Notes under the pieces: model-generated | Told to the model about the DNA's origin: nothing | Databases searched by the model: none | What the model saw: only the letters and a program-made list of their open reading frames with translations | Part shown: positions 29,351 to 41,298 of the stretch, piece by piece | Layout of the letters: every line of letters starts with the position of its first letter | Position numbering within the stretch: the first letter of the stretch is position 1 | NCBI RefSeq assembly: GCF_019649055.1 | Contig: NW_026570553.1 | Location: 1-45,735 of the forward strand | Source: Paramacrobiotus metropolitanus | Taxonomy: Eukaryota; Tardigrada; Eutardigrada; Parachela; Macrobiotidae | Reading direction: 5' to 3' | Length of the DNA stretch: 45,735 nt | Translations under genes and position numbers: made by a program

Positions 29351-32300
29351 ATGGTTCATTTTCTCGTTGCTACCGCCGCGATTCTGCTGCTGCTGGCCTT
29401 TTTGCCTGGCTACCTTGGCTGTTCCACACAGAAAGGCCTGACCGTGGACAGATGTAAGTCATTGTGGATGTGGTTGGATAAACTGCCCAGTATCCAGTGT
29501 TCTGGCAAGATTATGATGTTCCTGTAATTTGCGGCACAGGCACGTATAATACAAGCCGAAGTCCAAATTGCGCTCACTTCGTCGAGCGTCGTCATGTAGA
29601 ACCCTGTTGCTCATGCTGGAAGTCAGGCATGACTCTTGTTTGCTGTTATTGGCTTGCTTGATGGCCATAAGATTTGCCCGATCATTTCTACATTCTAATT
29701 ATAAATAAAGGACCCCCACAGGGAGACAATTTTGGCTGCTTCGGCCAGAACCATGGGATGGCAGAAAAATGCTGACGACAGCGACGAAGCGGTGTTTTTC
29801 ACAGTCATGGCTTTGCATTCTGAAGTTGATTCGGCCACATAAAGTTGGCAGTACAATGATCAGAATTCTTCATAGATGATAGAACATTGTGGTACTGATA
29901 TAAAAGCGGCAAGGTCTGTGTGTAAGACGAAAACAGTGGAAGACTTGCGTAGTGCCAGCTCCACAACTCGTGGTTCTTGATCGGCATGAATTCCCTGTAT
30001 CCCCGAGTGGGCTACCGATCACTTCGGCCGTTTTCATTTCGGCCACGTTCGGCTTGCACACATTGCGACCGTCATTCGAGCCAATTGACTTTATTGCAAA
30101 CGTGGCTAGCCGTGAGATGTTTAAAATAACGATTTGCAAATATTTATGTAGAATAAATTCAATAATGATTTTTAAAGTAAGGCCAGGTCTACGCGAGACT
30201 ACTCACGCGCGCAATATTTTATCTACGCGCAAGAGCTTTCGCCCGTAGTAAAAATGATACAAAATCAGCTGCGCGCGCTAGTCTGGTTGCTTTTTCACAT
30301 ATATCGATAGACGAGCAATTAAAAAGTACAAATAATAACAAATTGACCAAAAAGACAGCTACGAATAATAGCTACGGAATGTACGGATACTAATAATTAT
30401 AAAATCACGATTTGAGTTCATACAGCAGCGTCTCTGCGTTTATGCGGCTACTTAACCGCATGTTTCAGAGCTTCGGCTCAGAGACGCAAATGCTTTGATA
30501 GGTAATCTCCGTCTTATTACGAGCGTGTCATCCCTGGGCTCTTGGTGGTTACTGTAACACTCTGGTGACAATGATTTCGCGCAGCCATTCGCGAAATTTC
30601 CGGTATGGGCGGTAATGCCATCATTTTTCCAGTTAATAAGTCCAGTTGTTCCATCTTTCCCCTTTTTCTTAATAAGCCATCAGCCACCGTTCTGCAGGAA
30701 GTGTCTCTCGCACTCTGAACGGCTCTTCATCACGGGCGTTCAGAGGTCAGCGAAACCTGGTCAGCATTTCCCGTTGCATAGTGCGGATGTGTTTTCGATG
30801 TCGTTGTGTTTCTCCTGGCGTTTACGAACACGTGATTGGTCAGTTTTCACCAGTCTTAAACAGTTTTTATACAGTAGCTGCTTCGTAGGACATACAACTG
30901 TCTCCAGTTTCAAACAGAGTCGAGCCCAATTTAGAAGAAAAAATATTACAAAATTAACAATTACAACCGTCACGAGTACTGGTATCCAGCTGAATTGTGC
31001 CGGCTTTTAATACGAAATTATGCCGGCTTGTTCAAAGTACCGGTTTGTATCCATGGAATTATTCGGACATTATTTGAATATCTGACCTTGGTGATTGTGA
31101 TGCATACCTGCCGTGGACCAGCGAGTATTACATTACTAATAATATTCTAATATCATAGTTAGTAAAGTGCTAATTCACAAACCGATAATTTTCGAATTAT
31201 TTCGATAAATCGCGGGCGTAGTTAACTGACCATAAGCGAGAAGCTCACGCGAGTAGCCAAACCGCTACGCGCGCGATACTATCGTATCGCGTATACAGAT
31301 ATCTGTACAGTAATAGCGATGCGCTACAAGGTATACAGATTAGCTGCGTTGTGCAAAATATCGCCGCAGCCTGCATGTAGCCCAAGACGTACAAGAGTAA
31401 CCAGCATACAGCGCCGTTCATTTTTTATTTGATTTAACCATCATTTTTTTCCAGTGCACCAGATCCTGAACGAAGCGAAACAGCGCAACGGCAACGGCGT
31501 CATGCAGCTTCATGGTTACGGGCGCGGTCGCACGTTTGAGGACGTACCTGCAATGGAATGGCCACCGAACACGCAGATTATCCGAGCGCCAGAAGGCGGC
31601 ACACTGCATGTTCCCTGCAAGAACAACAACACGAAAGTATGTATTCATTTATGTCAAAGGCCCAAAGCTATGCGTAGGAGATGGTAAAACTGAGGGAACT
31701 TTGTGCGCCTAATAAGTTCTTTCGTACTATGAAAAAGGTTTTCATCTACAATGGCTAAAAGGGCATGACAAAAAATTAGGTGGGTAAGCAGTATAAGAAT
31801 TCGATATTATTTTTGTGGGTATCTACCGCCGCTGCCGTCGGCTCGTCCAGATACTGAAATCCGTCATAACTCAAGCGTCGTACGGTGGCGATAGCACCGC
31901 TGCACGTTGGTAAATTTAAAAAAAATCCATTAATTGTTAATTTTCAATTAGCAAATAGCCACTGGATTATTTTAACATCTCCCGGTTTGTTCCGGTTTAT
32001 GTTGTACGTGGGAATTGGGATAAGCAGTGCGTCGTGCAGGTCAACACAACATTTCGCAGAGGACAGCTAGTCGACTTTCGATCGTAGACATTTTGGCGCA
32101 AGGTTATCTCGCTGCGAGATGTTTCGTCGCCAGGGCGTTTCGGGGACTAGACATTTCACAATTCACCGCGAGGCTGTTTCGACGGACGTCCTTTTAAGTA
32201 GAGAAATTTTTTATCCGGCTTATTGAAACTGTCAGGAACACATACGAAAAAATCCAAGAACCCAAGAGAAAACTAACTGAGAAAAAAATTACGATGTACA

Positions 32301-34299
32301 AGAAGGTATGAAAGCTAAAAACCATAAGAAAAACCTAAGAAACCTTATAATAACTAAAGAATAACCTAAGGTAACATAAGATTAACCTAAGAAAAGCCTA
32401 CGATTAACCTATGATGACACACCAATACCTAGCCTAAGAAAACTTTAAAAGAACTTCCAAAAAAGTGGGAAAACCCGCGAAAATTATGCGTGTCGAATTC
32501 TTTTGCGGCAAAGTATCCGCGACTAGACGTTCTGCGTCAAAATGTCGCAAAGGTTAAATGTCTCAGTGCAAATTGTCCCTGACCGAAGTGTCCACTGTCC
32601 AGCATCGAAATATCCCGCGGCGAGAAGTCGTGCGTCAAATTTAATTGCGGCGAAAGGTCACGCCTCCAAATGTCCGGGTGCTGTCGTGCCGGAAGTTGCC
32701 AGCCACGAGTGCACTGTAATCCCCAGCAGTTCCGCACTAATCTATGTAATAAAGTCCGTCTTTTGTTACGGATGAGACACAGTAAAGGTTGCCTCAGTGT
32801 ATCAATACAACTTATAACAGAGTGATGGTAAGCACTTGCAGTGTTACTAGGCGGCCGGTCGAAGTAATAGCGATTTTAGATTTCACAAAACAAGTTACGT
32901 CCAGTTCGACGTTCGGGTAGAAGTTGGCGTTACGGGTTGATTTACGTCCGTTCGCGACGTAAGGCGCCGTAAGCCAACGTCGTTGGCTGACGCGTAAAAC
33001 TGTCTGCCTTACGTGGATCTGTGCAACGGCTCAGCCATATGTTAAAGCGACAAGCCAGCGTATGCTGCCTGTGGATCTTTTTTGTGTGCTCTAACCGCCT
33101 CCCCGAGAGCAGGTTGGTCACGCTCTCGGCACTCTCGATTCGATTTATTTTTCAGCTGTACGTCACTGCAAGTGTGCATCCGTACAAGCATTTTAAACGC
33201 TGTTTAGTCTGATAACGTACTGTTTATCTGACGCGGTAGTTTCTAGTGAACGGAGCCTAAACCATGTGAAATCTAAAATTCCCTAATGTCAATGCTGTTT
33301 GAACCTCGTGTTCCCTTACGTACTTAAATATTCGCAAGTTGTACTAGTGGAAAATTTCCCTGCAGTTTTTCGCCGCTTGCCGATTGAAGAATTAGCTTTT
33401 TTTCACTAGCAAATTCGTCTGATCAGTGGGATCCGGTTTCGGGTGACAGTTCTAATTTGTGGTTAATATTTATTTTTATTTGCCCTCTGTCAGTCTGTTG
33501 TCATATCTGCACTCCGCATTGAGTCTCGCAGTTCAGAAATTGTCCGTATCAAATTCTCCGCTGCTGTAATGTCGTGAATACAAGCTACACATGTGATGCT
33601 TATTTTACATGACGTTTTGGCGCACAGGTGTCCCACATCGAGATTCCGCCGGCGTACACGTACAGAGGAAGGCAGGTTACTGTTACGGATGTCAACGTTC
33701 CCCGCAGAGTGTTCGAGGGAGTCAACTATCGCTGCAACTTCACGGAGAAGTCCAGTCCGGGGGAGAACATTGCGCGCAGCATCAAACAGGTGACCGACTA
33801 CGATCCGGCCACTGGTGCGTTCTCCATCGCGCTGGAGGACTTTACCAACGCCCACAGCGGCCTGTACGAGTGCCTGCACTCCAACGGCAGCCAGCGGGTG
33901 GTGACGCAGCGCTATTATGTCAGCGCCACCCTCCTCCGCCACGACGTTTTCCAGCCGCCCATGCCGAACGTCACGGCGCGCTACGGCGAACCCGCGGAAA
34001 TGGAGTGCCCGGTGCATTTCCGTTTCCTCCCCGGACACCTGACCGACCGTTTTCTGTGGCGCCGCGGCCGCTACCTGCTGATGGGCGATTCCATCCCGGA
34101 GATGGCGGATAAGGCCATGTCATGGCGGGGCTTTTATGGGCACATTGAGACGGGCATCAATGCAGCGTTGCGGTGTCATGCCACCTTGAAGATCCGCCGT
34201 GTCACATGGAACGATGCCGGTCTGTACGAATGCTGGTTCCGCGTGGACGATGGTCTGGACGAGTGGATTGTGCAGGAAGCATACCTGCACGTTATCTAA
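29351..34299 (+). CDS. secreted protein with two Ig-like domains, three exons
   Basis: Exons are 29351-29453, 31455-31636 and 33628-34299. Donors (GTAAGT, GTATGT) and acceptors (TTTTCCAG, GCGCACAG) are canonical and the phase is kept at both junctions, giving 318 residues. The ATG is followed by a clear signal peptide (hydrophobic ATAAILLLLAFLPGYLG). Ig domain 1 spans exons 2-3, from LHVPCKN to SGLYECLHS. Ig domain 2 is in exon 3, with MECPV, a core Trp in FLWRRG and NDAGLYECWF. No membrane segment follows, so it is probably extracellular and soluble. Ig proteins of this size act in adhesion, immunity or ligand binding, and the sequence does not say which. Introns of 2.0 kb each hold the repeats listed separately. 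Another open stretch at 29,950-30,140 could be an alternative exon, but evidence is weak. Confidence 0.85.
30428..30487 (+). ncRNA. three-way-junction fold with a TTCG tetraloop (candidate)
   Basis: An outer stem GCGTCTCT/AGAGACGC encloses two hairpins: ATGCGG/CCGCAT with an 8-nt loop (30442-30461) and GAGC-TTCG-GCTC (30468-30479). TTCG on a C-G closing pair is an exceptionally stable RNA tetraloop. It lies in intron 1 of the Ig gene. It could be a structured intronic RNA, a transposon end or chance. Confidence 0.4.
31272..31307. repeat. two adjacent perfect palindromes
   Basis: CGCGATAC-TATC-GTATCGCG (31272-31291) is followed after 2 bp by the 14-bp palindrome TACAGATATCTGTA (31294-31307). 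They lie about 150 bp before exon 2 of the Ig gene. Confidence 0.75.
32060..32700. mobile_element. third foldback-like element (Ig gene intron 2)
   Basis: A left array (about 32,060-32,200) and a right array (about 32,486-32,690) of degenerate roughly 16-18-bp subrepeats are inverted relative to each other. The left one carries GACATTT-type words; the right one carries AAATGTC-type words (GCGTCAAAATGTCG). Between them is a CCTAAGAAAA-type array (about 32,230-32,460), as in the element at 1864-2937. I could not find exact termini or a target duplication, so the boundaries are approximate. Confidence 0.55.
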
Positions 34300-37200
34300 C
34301 CGTAGCCGCTAGTACACAGCTCCGGTTATTCGTTAGCTTAGGTTTTCATTTTTGGAATATTTAGTCAGCGTTGCCGTTTCTACTGTGAACAGTCAGTACT
34401 CTTGTCGCAAAATGTGGTAGTGACTAAATACCGTTAGATAATTCTAGCGATGTATGGCAGTGCCTTTTTGCTTTTCGAAATTGATTATTGGGGTTGCTGC
34501 AGTCACTACTGAACCTGTGTTGCGGCGCATCGCATATGATAAAGGTGTACAAAAATTTGCAATTAGTGATCATTATTATTAATGATTCTTGTCCATAGAA
34601 TAAAATAGTACAAATTCGATAATACATACACACTACCCTCGCGCCCCCAGGAGGCTGCCTCTGGCATCCACGAAGGTGAGGGCCACGTAAGTTATTGTTG
34701 CAGTACATATCAGTAACTGTATATAAGCAACCTTATATGATGCGCACTGGAGGAAGAATATTTTCGCGCGAAGCAAAAAGTCGACGAGCTGAGTATGAAA
34801 TATTACTTTATTGGATTTTGGTACCGCGTTTCGCTTTAATCAGGGGCAGAAAAGCGATGAGTATTTTAGACCACTTGAATTACAAGTACATTAATATTAT
34901 TACAGACCCCCACTAACATTTTCTCAACAGATTTCAACATTTTTTTGATCTTGCACACTCGAGAAATTGATAATACATAGACAAATCAAATTTAATATTA
35001 CACAAACTGTGTAATACACACAAAATTTTAAACAAAGTTCTTATCGCATGAAGGATACACGAAGGATATACGAAAGGTGTATGTGGAGGATAGTTGGGAT
35101 ACAAACCAAAACCGCTGCCTGTCCGCATGGGATGGGAATGATTGCGGTTTTGCTAGCTGTTTTTCGAAAAGATGGTTTTTAGAAAAGTCGGTTATTAAAA
35201 TTTTGGCGTGCAAAATGTTTTTCGGATGGATGCGCGTGACAATCTTCATCCTGATTCGTAACCGGAACAAGGATTCGGATTCTGATCGGCATACAGCAAC
35301 GCTCATTAGATAATTGCACAACCGTGGAACATAACTTGTGGTTACACAAGCGTTGTTCAAAGGTGACACGTTCAGGAAAACGTAAAGAGTCGGTCGAAAT
35401 TGACTCGAAAATGACACTTGTAAAACACTTCCGTGTTCATCACCACTCGAAATTCATCGGGCTACAGAATGCCGTAAAGCAAGGCAACAAAGTGTTTGGT
35501 AATGCTGGAAAGTGGAAGTTTTCATGCATGTACAGGAATTCGGTACCATAGGCATATACCATTGCTTTTACTTAAGTATAGATGCTGTACACAAATTACA
35601 GCGCTTTAACCAATCATTATAATACGATGTAATTAAGAGTAAATCCAGGCTATGCTAAACGTGCAGATGCAGTATCAGTAATCGCCTTTTGTTGATCTAT
35701 AGCTCAATAACCCATGCGCCCATTGGGATAGGAGAATTAATTAGCGTAACTGTGATTCTCTGTTCTTGTTGTGTTGTAGACACCGCAAAGAACCACATCC
35801 AATTTTGACACCTTAAGAATTGGCAAACAATAGCACAAGCTTAGTCAATCAGAGCACTTTTCTGTGTTAGGATAAACCTGTATCCTTTAACTTTAGCTTC
35901 AACGTTTAAAATCGTAGATTGGCGCAGTTTGAACGACGGTTCAGTACATGCTTGCAATCTGTGCAACTTGCCAAGTTCTTATTTTATTCGCAAGGTAAGT
36001 AAGTTAGGAATCGTAAGAATTCTAGATGCGGTCGTGCTTGTGCTTTTGTTCCAACAAAGTTCAGCTGCGTCTTTAGGTTCCAGGGCGATGGTTTCACAGA
36101 AAAAAAACCTAACCGAATTCGTTAACGCTCTTAGCGACTTAACCCAGTTACACAAACGTAACAACGGAAGTTCATGGCATCTTTATTGACAAAGGAATGG
36201 AAGAAAGGGAACAATGTTTGGGCAAGAGAGTATTACAAGGTTGATCAAGTTCATGCAGGCTGTAGTAAGCGAGTGCAGAGACTGAATTCTAGAAATTCCC
36301 GAGAAGGAAATTGTGATATTTTCCCGGTACGTACTTTACAGTTACGTATTCACGCGATTATGACTGACCTTGTCCCAGCAACGGCGCCGCAGAACGCCAC
36401 CAACATGTACAGTCCGCCTCTCCACTTCACCTAGGTCCACTCCGGCAGAAACGACCGGGATCGTGGCGCACACTTTCTCAACTGCCAACGCCGGAAGGAG
36501 AAGCATGCGTCTGTCGTTGGCGGCCGAGGAAGAAATCGCCACTTTCCGACACGGACGTTGCCGGCATGGAATTTGCCCGTGAAGTACTCCACAGCATCCT
36601 GCTAACCGCATAACACTAACAACGCGCCGCGAGTCGCGTGTGGACGCTGGCCGACGCGTGCACTTGTGGATCATGGTATTGCATAGCTAACTTTCTTCTG
36701 TCATAGGAAGTGTATCGATAGTCCTGGGTGGTATGTAAAGTGTGATAACGGAGAGGAATGTCGTTGGAAATCTTGTGAACTGTATGCATTGGCTCGTGGC
36801 TAGGAGGTCCATTTTGTGGCAGTAAGCTTCTGGCGGAAAAGTAGTAATCATTCTCGCTTAACCAACTAGGCGGAATACATTACCGTGAATAAGCGACTGA
36901 CAATCGTTGCGCTGCTTGCTGTAAAGGTCACAGAAGTAGCCGTATAGAGATACGGTTAACAATGGCTGCTGTTATTGTTGTGGAAAAGGCCGCCGGATCC
37001 TGGGCCTTACGGGCCTTTCTTGCCAAAGCAGTTGTAAAAAGCCTCAATACACATTTCAGGATCCAGCGTATTGTTCCAGTCCAGTATACTCCACAGGGTC
37101 ATAGTCTGCAGTATAAGATTTCTTCCTCTGGTTTTGTCCGTTTGGGTCACAAACGCGTAAGCAGTAGCGGGAGATGCCGGGGGTTTACAACGCCACCTAG

Positions 37201-37340
37201 AACAACGATTGTGCCGTCAAAGGATCGTCATCAAGCTGATAACTGTCAAGTAATGTGTAACTGTACTGTACTCGTATTCATACTGTGAATGTGCTGTACT
37301 CTTGTGTAATTGTACTGTACTGTACTATACTAATACTTAC
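34300..37340. other. no convincing gene
   Basis: Short frames only, to 37,340. A GC-richer stretch at 36,340-36,600 is open on the minus strand and has a possible donor at 36,369/36,368 (GACAAG|GTCAGT). A minus-strand open stretch near 37,010-37,190 also looks partly protein-like (CLRVCDPNGQNQRKKSYTAD). Either could be an exon of the minus-strand gene at 37.3-38.0 kb, but splice phases do not settle it. Repeats of GAAGGATA-type words occur near 35,050-35,080. Confidence 0.35.
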
Positions 37341-37973
37341 TCCGCAAAGCAGGAGCACAGCGCCGTCCATTGTGGTGAATTCCAAAGGTCATCCTTGGAT
37401 AATTTCAGCTGATCGAACGCCCACAAAATTTTGGAGATGCTCGTATTACTTGGATTGGGACAGTTTTGATCCATCACTTCAATCAGCGATGATGCCAGGT
37501 TTGTTTCTGAACCGTCCCGGAAAAAGCAGTACGACCATGCGGCTACACGGACGGTTAGTCCTCTGCTAAATCTCATTTGCGGAAGCACACAGGACCGTTG
37601 GCAAAATGACGGCAATCGCGCCGGATTAAAATGCAGTTTCCAGTGTTTGAACACGATATGGTCACACACCGTCGCGCATTGCTGGAGAAGCTGCATAATC
37701 GAGTCGTCCCAGTAGTCGGACTCCGGGTGGAAATTTCGTGCACGCGGTGATGGTGTTCCTGAACTATAACGATCCAGTTTAGCTTGACTCGGCTGTATTT
37801 CAGAAGCGCAATCAACGGCAGCAGGAATAACCTGGAACACCAGTGACCAGCTAAATACAATGTGCGCACGGATCCGGTTAGAGCACACTGAATTATCTGA
37901 ATTATCTGCATCATCTGAATTATCTTTCTGAACAAACGCAGTAGATAAAATATTATTCCAGTTCCAGGACACC
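37341..37973 (-). CDS. unrecognised protein, internal exon
   Basis: A 211-codon open frame on the minus strand is bounded by an acceptor (GATTTGCAG|GGTGTCC) and a strong donor (GCGGA|GTAAGT). The stop codon at 37337 lies inside the donor, so the coding sequence very likely continues in another exon. Its start has an Asp/Asn/Ser repeat (DNSDDADNSDNS). A hydrophobic stretch (AHIVFSWSLVFQVIPAAVDC) and a mixed, Cys-containing segment (QLLQQCATVCDHIVFKHW) follow. I see no known domain. Neighbouring exons were not identified with confidence. Confidence 0.5.
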
Positions 37974-38985
37974 CTGCAAATCGAAATGGGCAGATTATTG
38001 TTCCGCCGTCAATCAGAAAAGAGGAAGCGGCAATTTTTTACAGCCAGTAGCCGATATTCTTGGTTACTACGCACCTTCTAAAGAGGGATCGATCATAAAT
38101 GGTCGTGTAGGACAGCACAGCAGACAGCAAAACTTGGGGGAGTTGTTGCAACGCGACATTAGTGTTTTCTCGTGATTCATCTGAATATACGCAAAACACT
38201 GCTGTATAAGTGACATAGGTACTTTTTTTCCATGTCAGAATAAATTCAGCGAACATTAGAAATTTACGGGTTACGCTTAAATCCGTACTACGGCGCTCCA
38301 CGCTACACGGTTTAAACACTTAACTCGCTTTTGAGTGACTGGAGGCTTCGTACACTCCAGATATTTCAATGTAAGTAATTGTAATGGCCCGGCTGAATGT
38401 GGCTAGAAAATGGTCGGTGCAGCAAGGGACTATCTAAATGCGAAGCACGGTTACGCACTGGGATAAAACGTAGAGCTATGGCCATCAGTGAAGCGCCAAC
38501 TTTCCGCCAATATCGCTCCACTTGCACCTTTACATGCTCAAGGGAAGAGGCCCGGTACATGGTACCAAATTCGAGTACATGGAAAAAAACTTTTACTTTC
38601 GCGCACTCGCAAACACTTTTTTGTTTCGGTTTATAACATTCTGTAGCTAGAAGATTTGTATACACTGGCGTGAACACCGTTTGTGCGCGCAAGATCCGGT
38701 TCGGGAGTTATGGCTGTTAGAAACTTCCAAAAAGCTTAAATGCATTCAGGTGTACCAAAAGTCTCATTATGGACCGATCTCCCTCAAATTTTGCAGGTAA
38801 ATGCACATAACCACGAAGAACGTTTTTACACCGATCCACTGTTTTAGCATGTTTTTCAAATTTTAAAATGAATTTCGAAAATTTTAAAATTAATTTTAAA
38901 ATTTTAAAAAAATCCTGGAAGTCTTGATCGGAGTAAAAATCGGCTTGTACATGGATGTACTAGAGTAGAGTATTTACAGTAGTAC
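37974..38985. other. no convincing gene
   Basis: It holds the dispersed repeat at 38247-38406 and an A/T-rich block near 38,860-38,910 made of AATTTTAAAATT-type palindromes. A 108-codon minus frame (38366-38692) overlaps the repeat and is not convincing as a gene. Confidence 0.45.
38247..38406 (+). repeat. dispersed repeat, copy 2
   Basis: It is homologous to 7577-7748 in the same orientation, with a short deletion after GCTTAAATC relative to that copy and many point differences. Confidence 0.75.
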
Positions 38986-39848
38986 CTACTTGCCTTCTTT
39001 CACAGCAACAGACTGAACCATAGAATTTACCAAGTCCGTGATGACACCGTGTGGTCCGTGTAGACGCTCGCTGAACTCTCGGAAATATCTCTGCGCCTGC
39101 AGTGACGCGAATTCGCCAATTTTTGTGTTTAAAGAAGGAGAAGGGTGTCCTCTACACACAACAGTTACGTCCCGTTTCGTAGAGCAGACAAACATAGTTG
39201 CAGTGCAATTCAGCCAAACTGTAGGGAAAACTCTCCAAAACTGGATTTCATAGAAACACGAGAGGTCCACATCATCCGGTAGAGGAATGGTTCTCTTGTG
39301 GAATGTTCGACAATTCACGGAGGGTGCGTTCGTAGAAGCAGGTCGCAAGCGCTTACAAACCAAGGCAGGTTCATCGTTGATTACGGCGATGATGTTGCTG
39401 TTATTTGGTAGTGGAACCACAATCTTCGCTAGTCTCCAGTAGCTCTCCACATAACGCAAGCTAACTGGGCTGTCAAGAATCATCGTTCGAAATCGTGTAT
39501 CATGCAAAATATGCGCGGTACACCAGTGTTCTGCTTCCGTACCTGGCAGCTGTACAAGGGCTTGTATTCCACGTTCATTCTCGCCGATTTCGGGTCTCTC
39601 CAGTACAGCACTTGTCGCATTTGACGAAATGGCACGTAAAATGATTTCTTTTCGATACAAAAATTCAGTTTAACCATCAGCCCACCTTCCACGACGTCGC
39701 AAACGTATCCACGGTATAAGCAACTTTCATGTTCATCGCAAACAATGTCGACGATGAAGTCGTCGTAACGGTCCGTATGGCGCTCTGGCGTACGTGAGTG
39801 GTATCTGCTTAAATAGTGCACTTTATGCAGATATCCGTTTCCTGCCAT
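38986..39848 (-). CDS. unrecognised protein, one frame change
   Basis: ATG at 39848-39846 has a good context (ACCATGG). The first frame runs to about 39,560. A one-base phase change between about 39,580 and 39,540 leads to a second frame ending TAA just before 38986. The two overlapping open frames carry matching neighbouring text (SCQ | LPGTEAEHW), so this is one gene of about 285 residues with an error or mutation, not two genes. It has Cys and aromatic residues throughout (IVDIVCDEHESCLYRGYVCDV), and VPFRQMRQVLYWRDP. No signal peptide or membrane segment is seen. The family is not recognised. Two near-identical GGGAATTAAACGGG words stand 20-60 bp upstream. Confidence 0.6.
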
Positions 39849-39867
39849 GGTAGATAGAGCATTCAGG

Positions 39868-39908
39868 GAATTCCGGGAATTAAACGGGAATCCCGGGAAT
39901 TAAACGGG
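39868..39908. repeat. direct repeat CCGGGAATTAAACGGG
   Basis: Two copies about 22 bp apart lie just upstream of the minus-strand start at 39848. The position would suit a promoter element, but no function can be shown. Confidence 0.6.
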
Positions 39909-41163
39909 TCTAGTGGAGGGCAAACTGAGAGACCGAAGTGCGATTAAGGGAGGCTGTCCAGTTCATGGTCGCAGTGTCATTAAGGTGCCTCTGTCTGGCT
40001 GGAATCAGATGTGGATTGTGGAAGCGATCCATGTTTTCTGTGCAAGGCGGCGCAAGGCAGACGTGATGCCGTTTGCTTCGAAAAAGATTTCGCATCTTCC
40101 TCACAGCTTAGGTCAGCACTTCTCCTTTGTGTTTGGTGCTTGGTTGTACATAAAAGGATTTCGCTGTTCCACGGTCGACCGGATGCTAGGTGTCATCATC
40201 CATATGACCATATCCATGATCCATATGAACCATCGTTCCGTTACACTTTTGACAGGATGATGAGAAGAAGTACGTACGTATAAAAAAATCCTATCCCGCC
40301 AAAGAAAATCGGTATCCCGCCCAAGCAACTATTGTGACCGCTCTGTACGTCGGCTGCATCTTCGTCGACTATATTAGGCGATAGGCTTCTTCTGGTTGGA
40401 TGTGGTAAGCTCCAAGAGCGACGGCGCTTGGATTTTGAAACGTGCTCGCGATGACGCGATTGAATTACATGGATATCTAAATAAATACGCTAGACGCCCC
40501 AACCTCCGACTCGGATAACAAGATGCTGAAGAATCATTAGTGACGCTAAAGAATCATAGTGCATTCGTGAGGCCGTCTATTTGCACCGTTATGCTTGGAT
40601 GAGTTCCGTGACTATGAACAACAGAACGATGAGAATGAAGGCCGTGTTCCTATGAAGAAGTACCCTATTTTCACTTTCTTCGGTCAGCAGATTCCAGATG
40701 CAAATAGCGAGTTCTCACTACTGCGCACGCAAGCAATGTTCATCGAGCAGCGTGTGTACATACTGACTGTATGCCGTACTCTGCGCTGCAACTCGTGCTG
40801 TCCCGGATGCAGTCTAATGTTACCAGTTAGTCCCAATTCAGGTCCACACTTCATACAGCTCTCTGCGCGATTTTCATGTCAGCCGACGGGAACCTCTTGT
40901 CTTGGTGTTCCGCCTGGAATCTGTATGTTGTAAAAATCCTCTATAATCGTAATGAATATTGACTATGGCTCATACATTCCCATCTTGGTGATTTCGTCCA
41001 ACGTTACTGCAACCAAAGCATCTTTCGTGTAGCCGTATGTTTTCGGTGGGCCGATTCCAGTTTTTACAATTTCCAGACGACAACTGCGGGAAAGACCGCG
41101 GCGGTTGGGTTGTGCACTGATACCAAGTACCGTCGGATATCCGAATAGCGCTGCACTCTGTCC
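39909..41163. other. no convincing gene
   Basis: Several overlapping open frames of 70-115 codons on the plus strand (39,913-40,283; 40,595-40,933) have some protein-like segments (YPIFTFFGQQIPDANSEFSLL) but no splice or start evidence that joins them. A partial duplicate of the exon at 41,164 occurs at 40,558-40,612. Confidence 0.4.
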
Positions 41164-41270
41164 ATGGCGGCCGTTGTCAAGTCACAAGTGGATTATGACG
41201 AATATACACTGCAACCAGAGTGCCTTCGTGAGGCAGTCTATTTGCACTGTTATGCTTGGATGAGTTTTCC
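40558..41270 (+). repeat. direct duplication of an exon-like segment
   Basis: About 55 bp at 40,558-40,612 and 41,216-41,270 are nearly identical (TTCGTGAGGC, GTCTATTTGCAC, GTTATGCTTGGATGAGTT). Several differences are silent in the frame reading REAVYLH[R/C]YAWM. The first copy has an in-frame TAG just before it. Confidence 0.7.
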
Positions 41271-41298
41271 GCGTCTTTGTGTGGAATTTTTGCAGTAG
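41164..41298 (+). CDS. short ORF or first exon, MAAVVKSQ...
   Basis: ATG at 41164 in a good context (TCCATGG) opens 44 codons: MAAVVKSQVDYDEYTLQPEC, then REAVYLHCYAWM, with a stop at 41296. The part through YAWM is the segment duplicated upstream, with silent changes, suggesting past protein-level selection. It may be the first exon of a gene whose donor I could not locate. The 3' part overlaps the dispersed repeat shared with 28.8 kb. Confidence 0.4.
   Translation: MAAVVKSQVDYDEYTLQPECLREAVYLHCYAWMSFPRLCVEFLQ

Noticed and set aside
33490-34038. 182-codon minus-strand frame
   Set aside because: It is the shadow of the Ig-gene last exon, which has splice support, Ig motifs and a signal peptide upstream.
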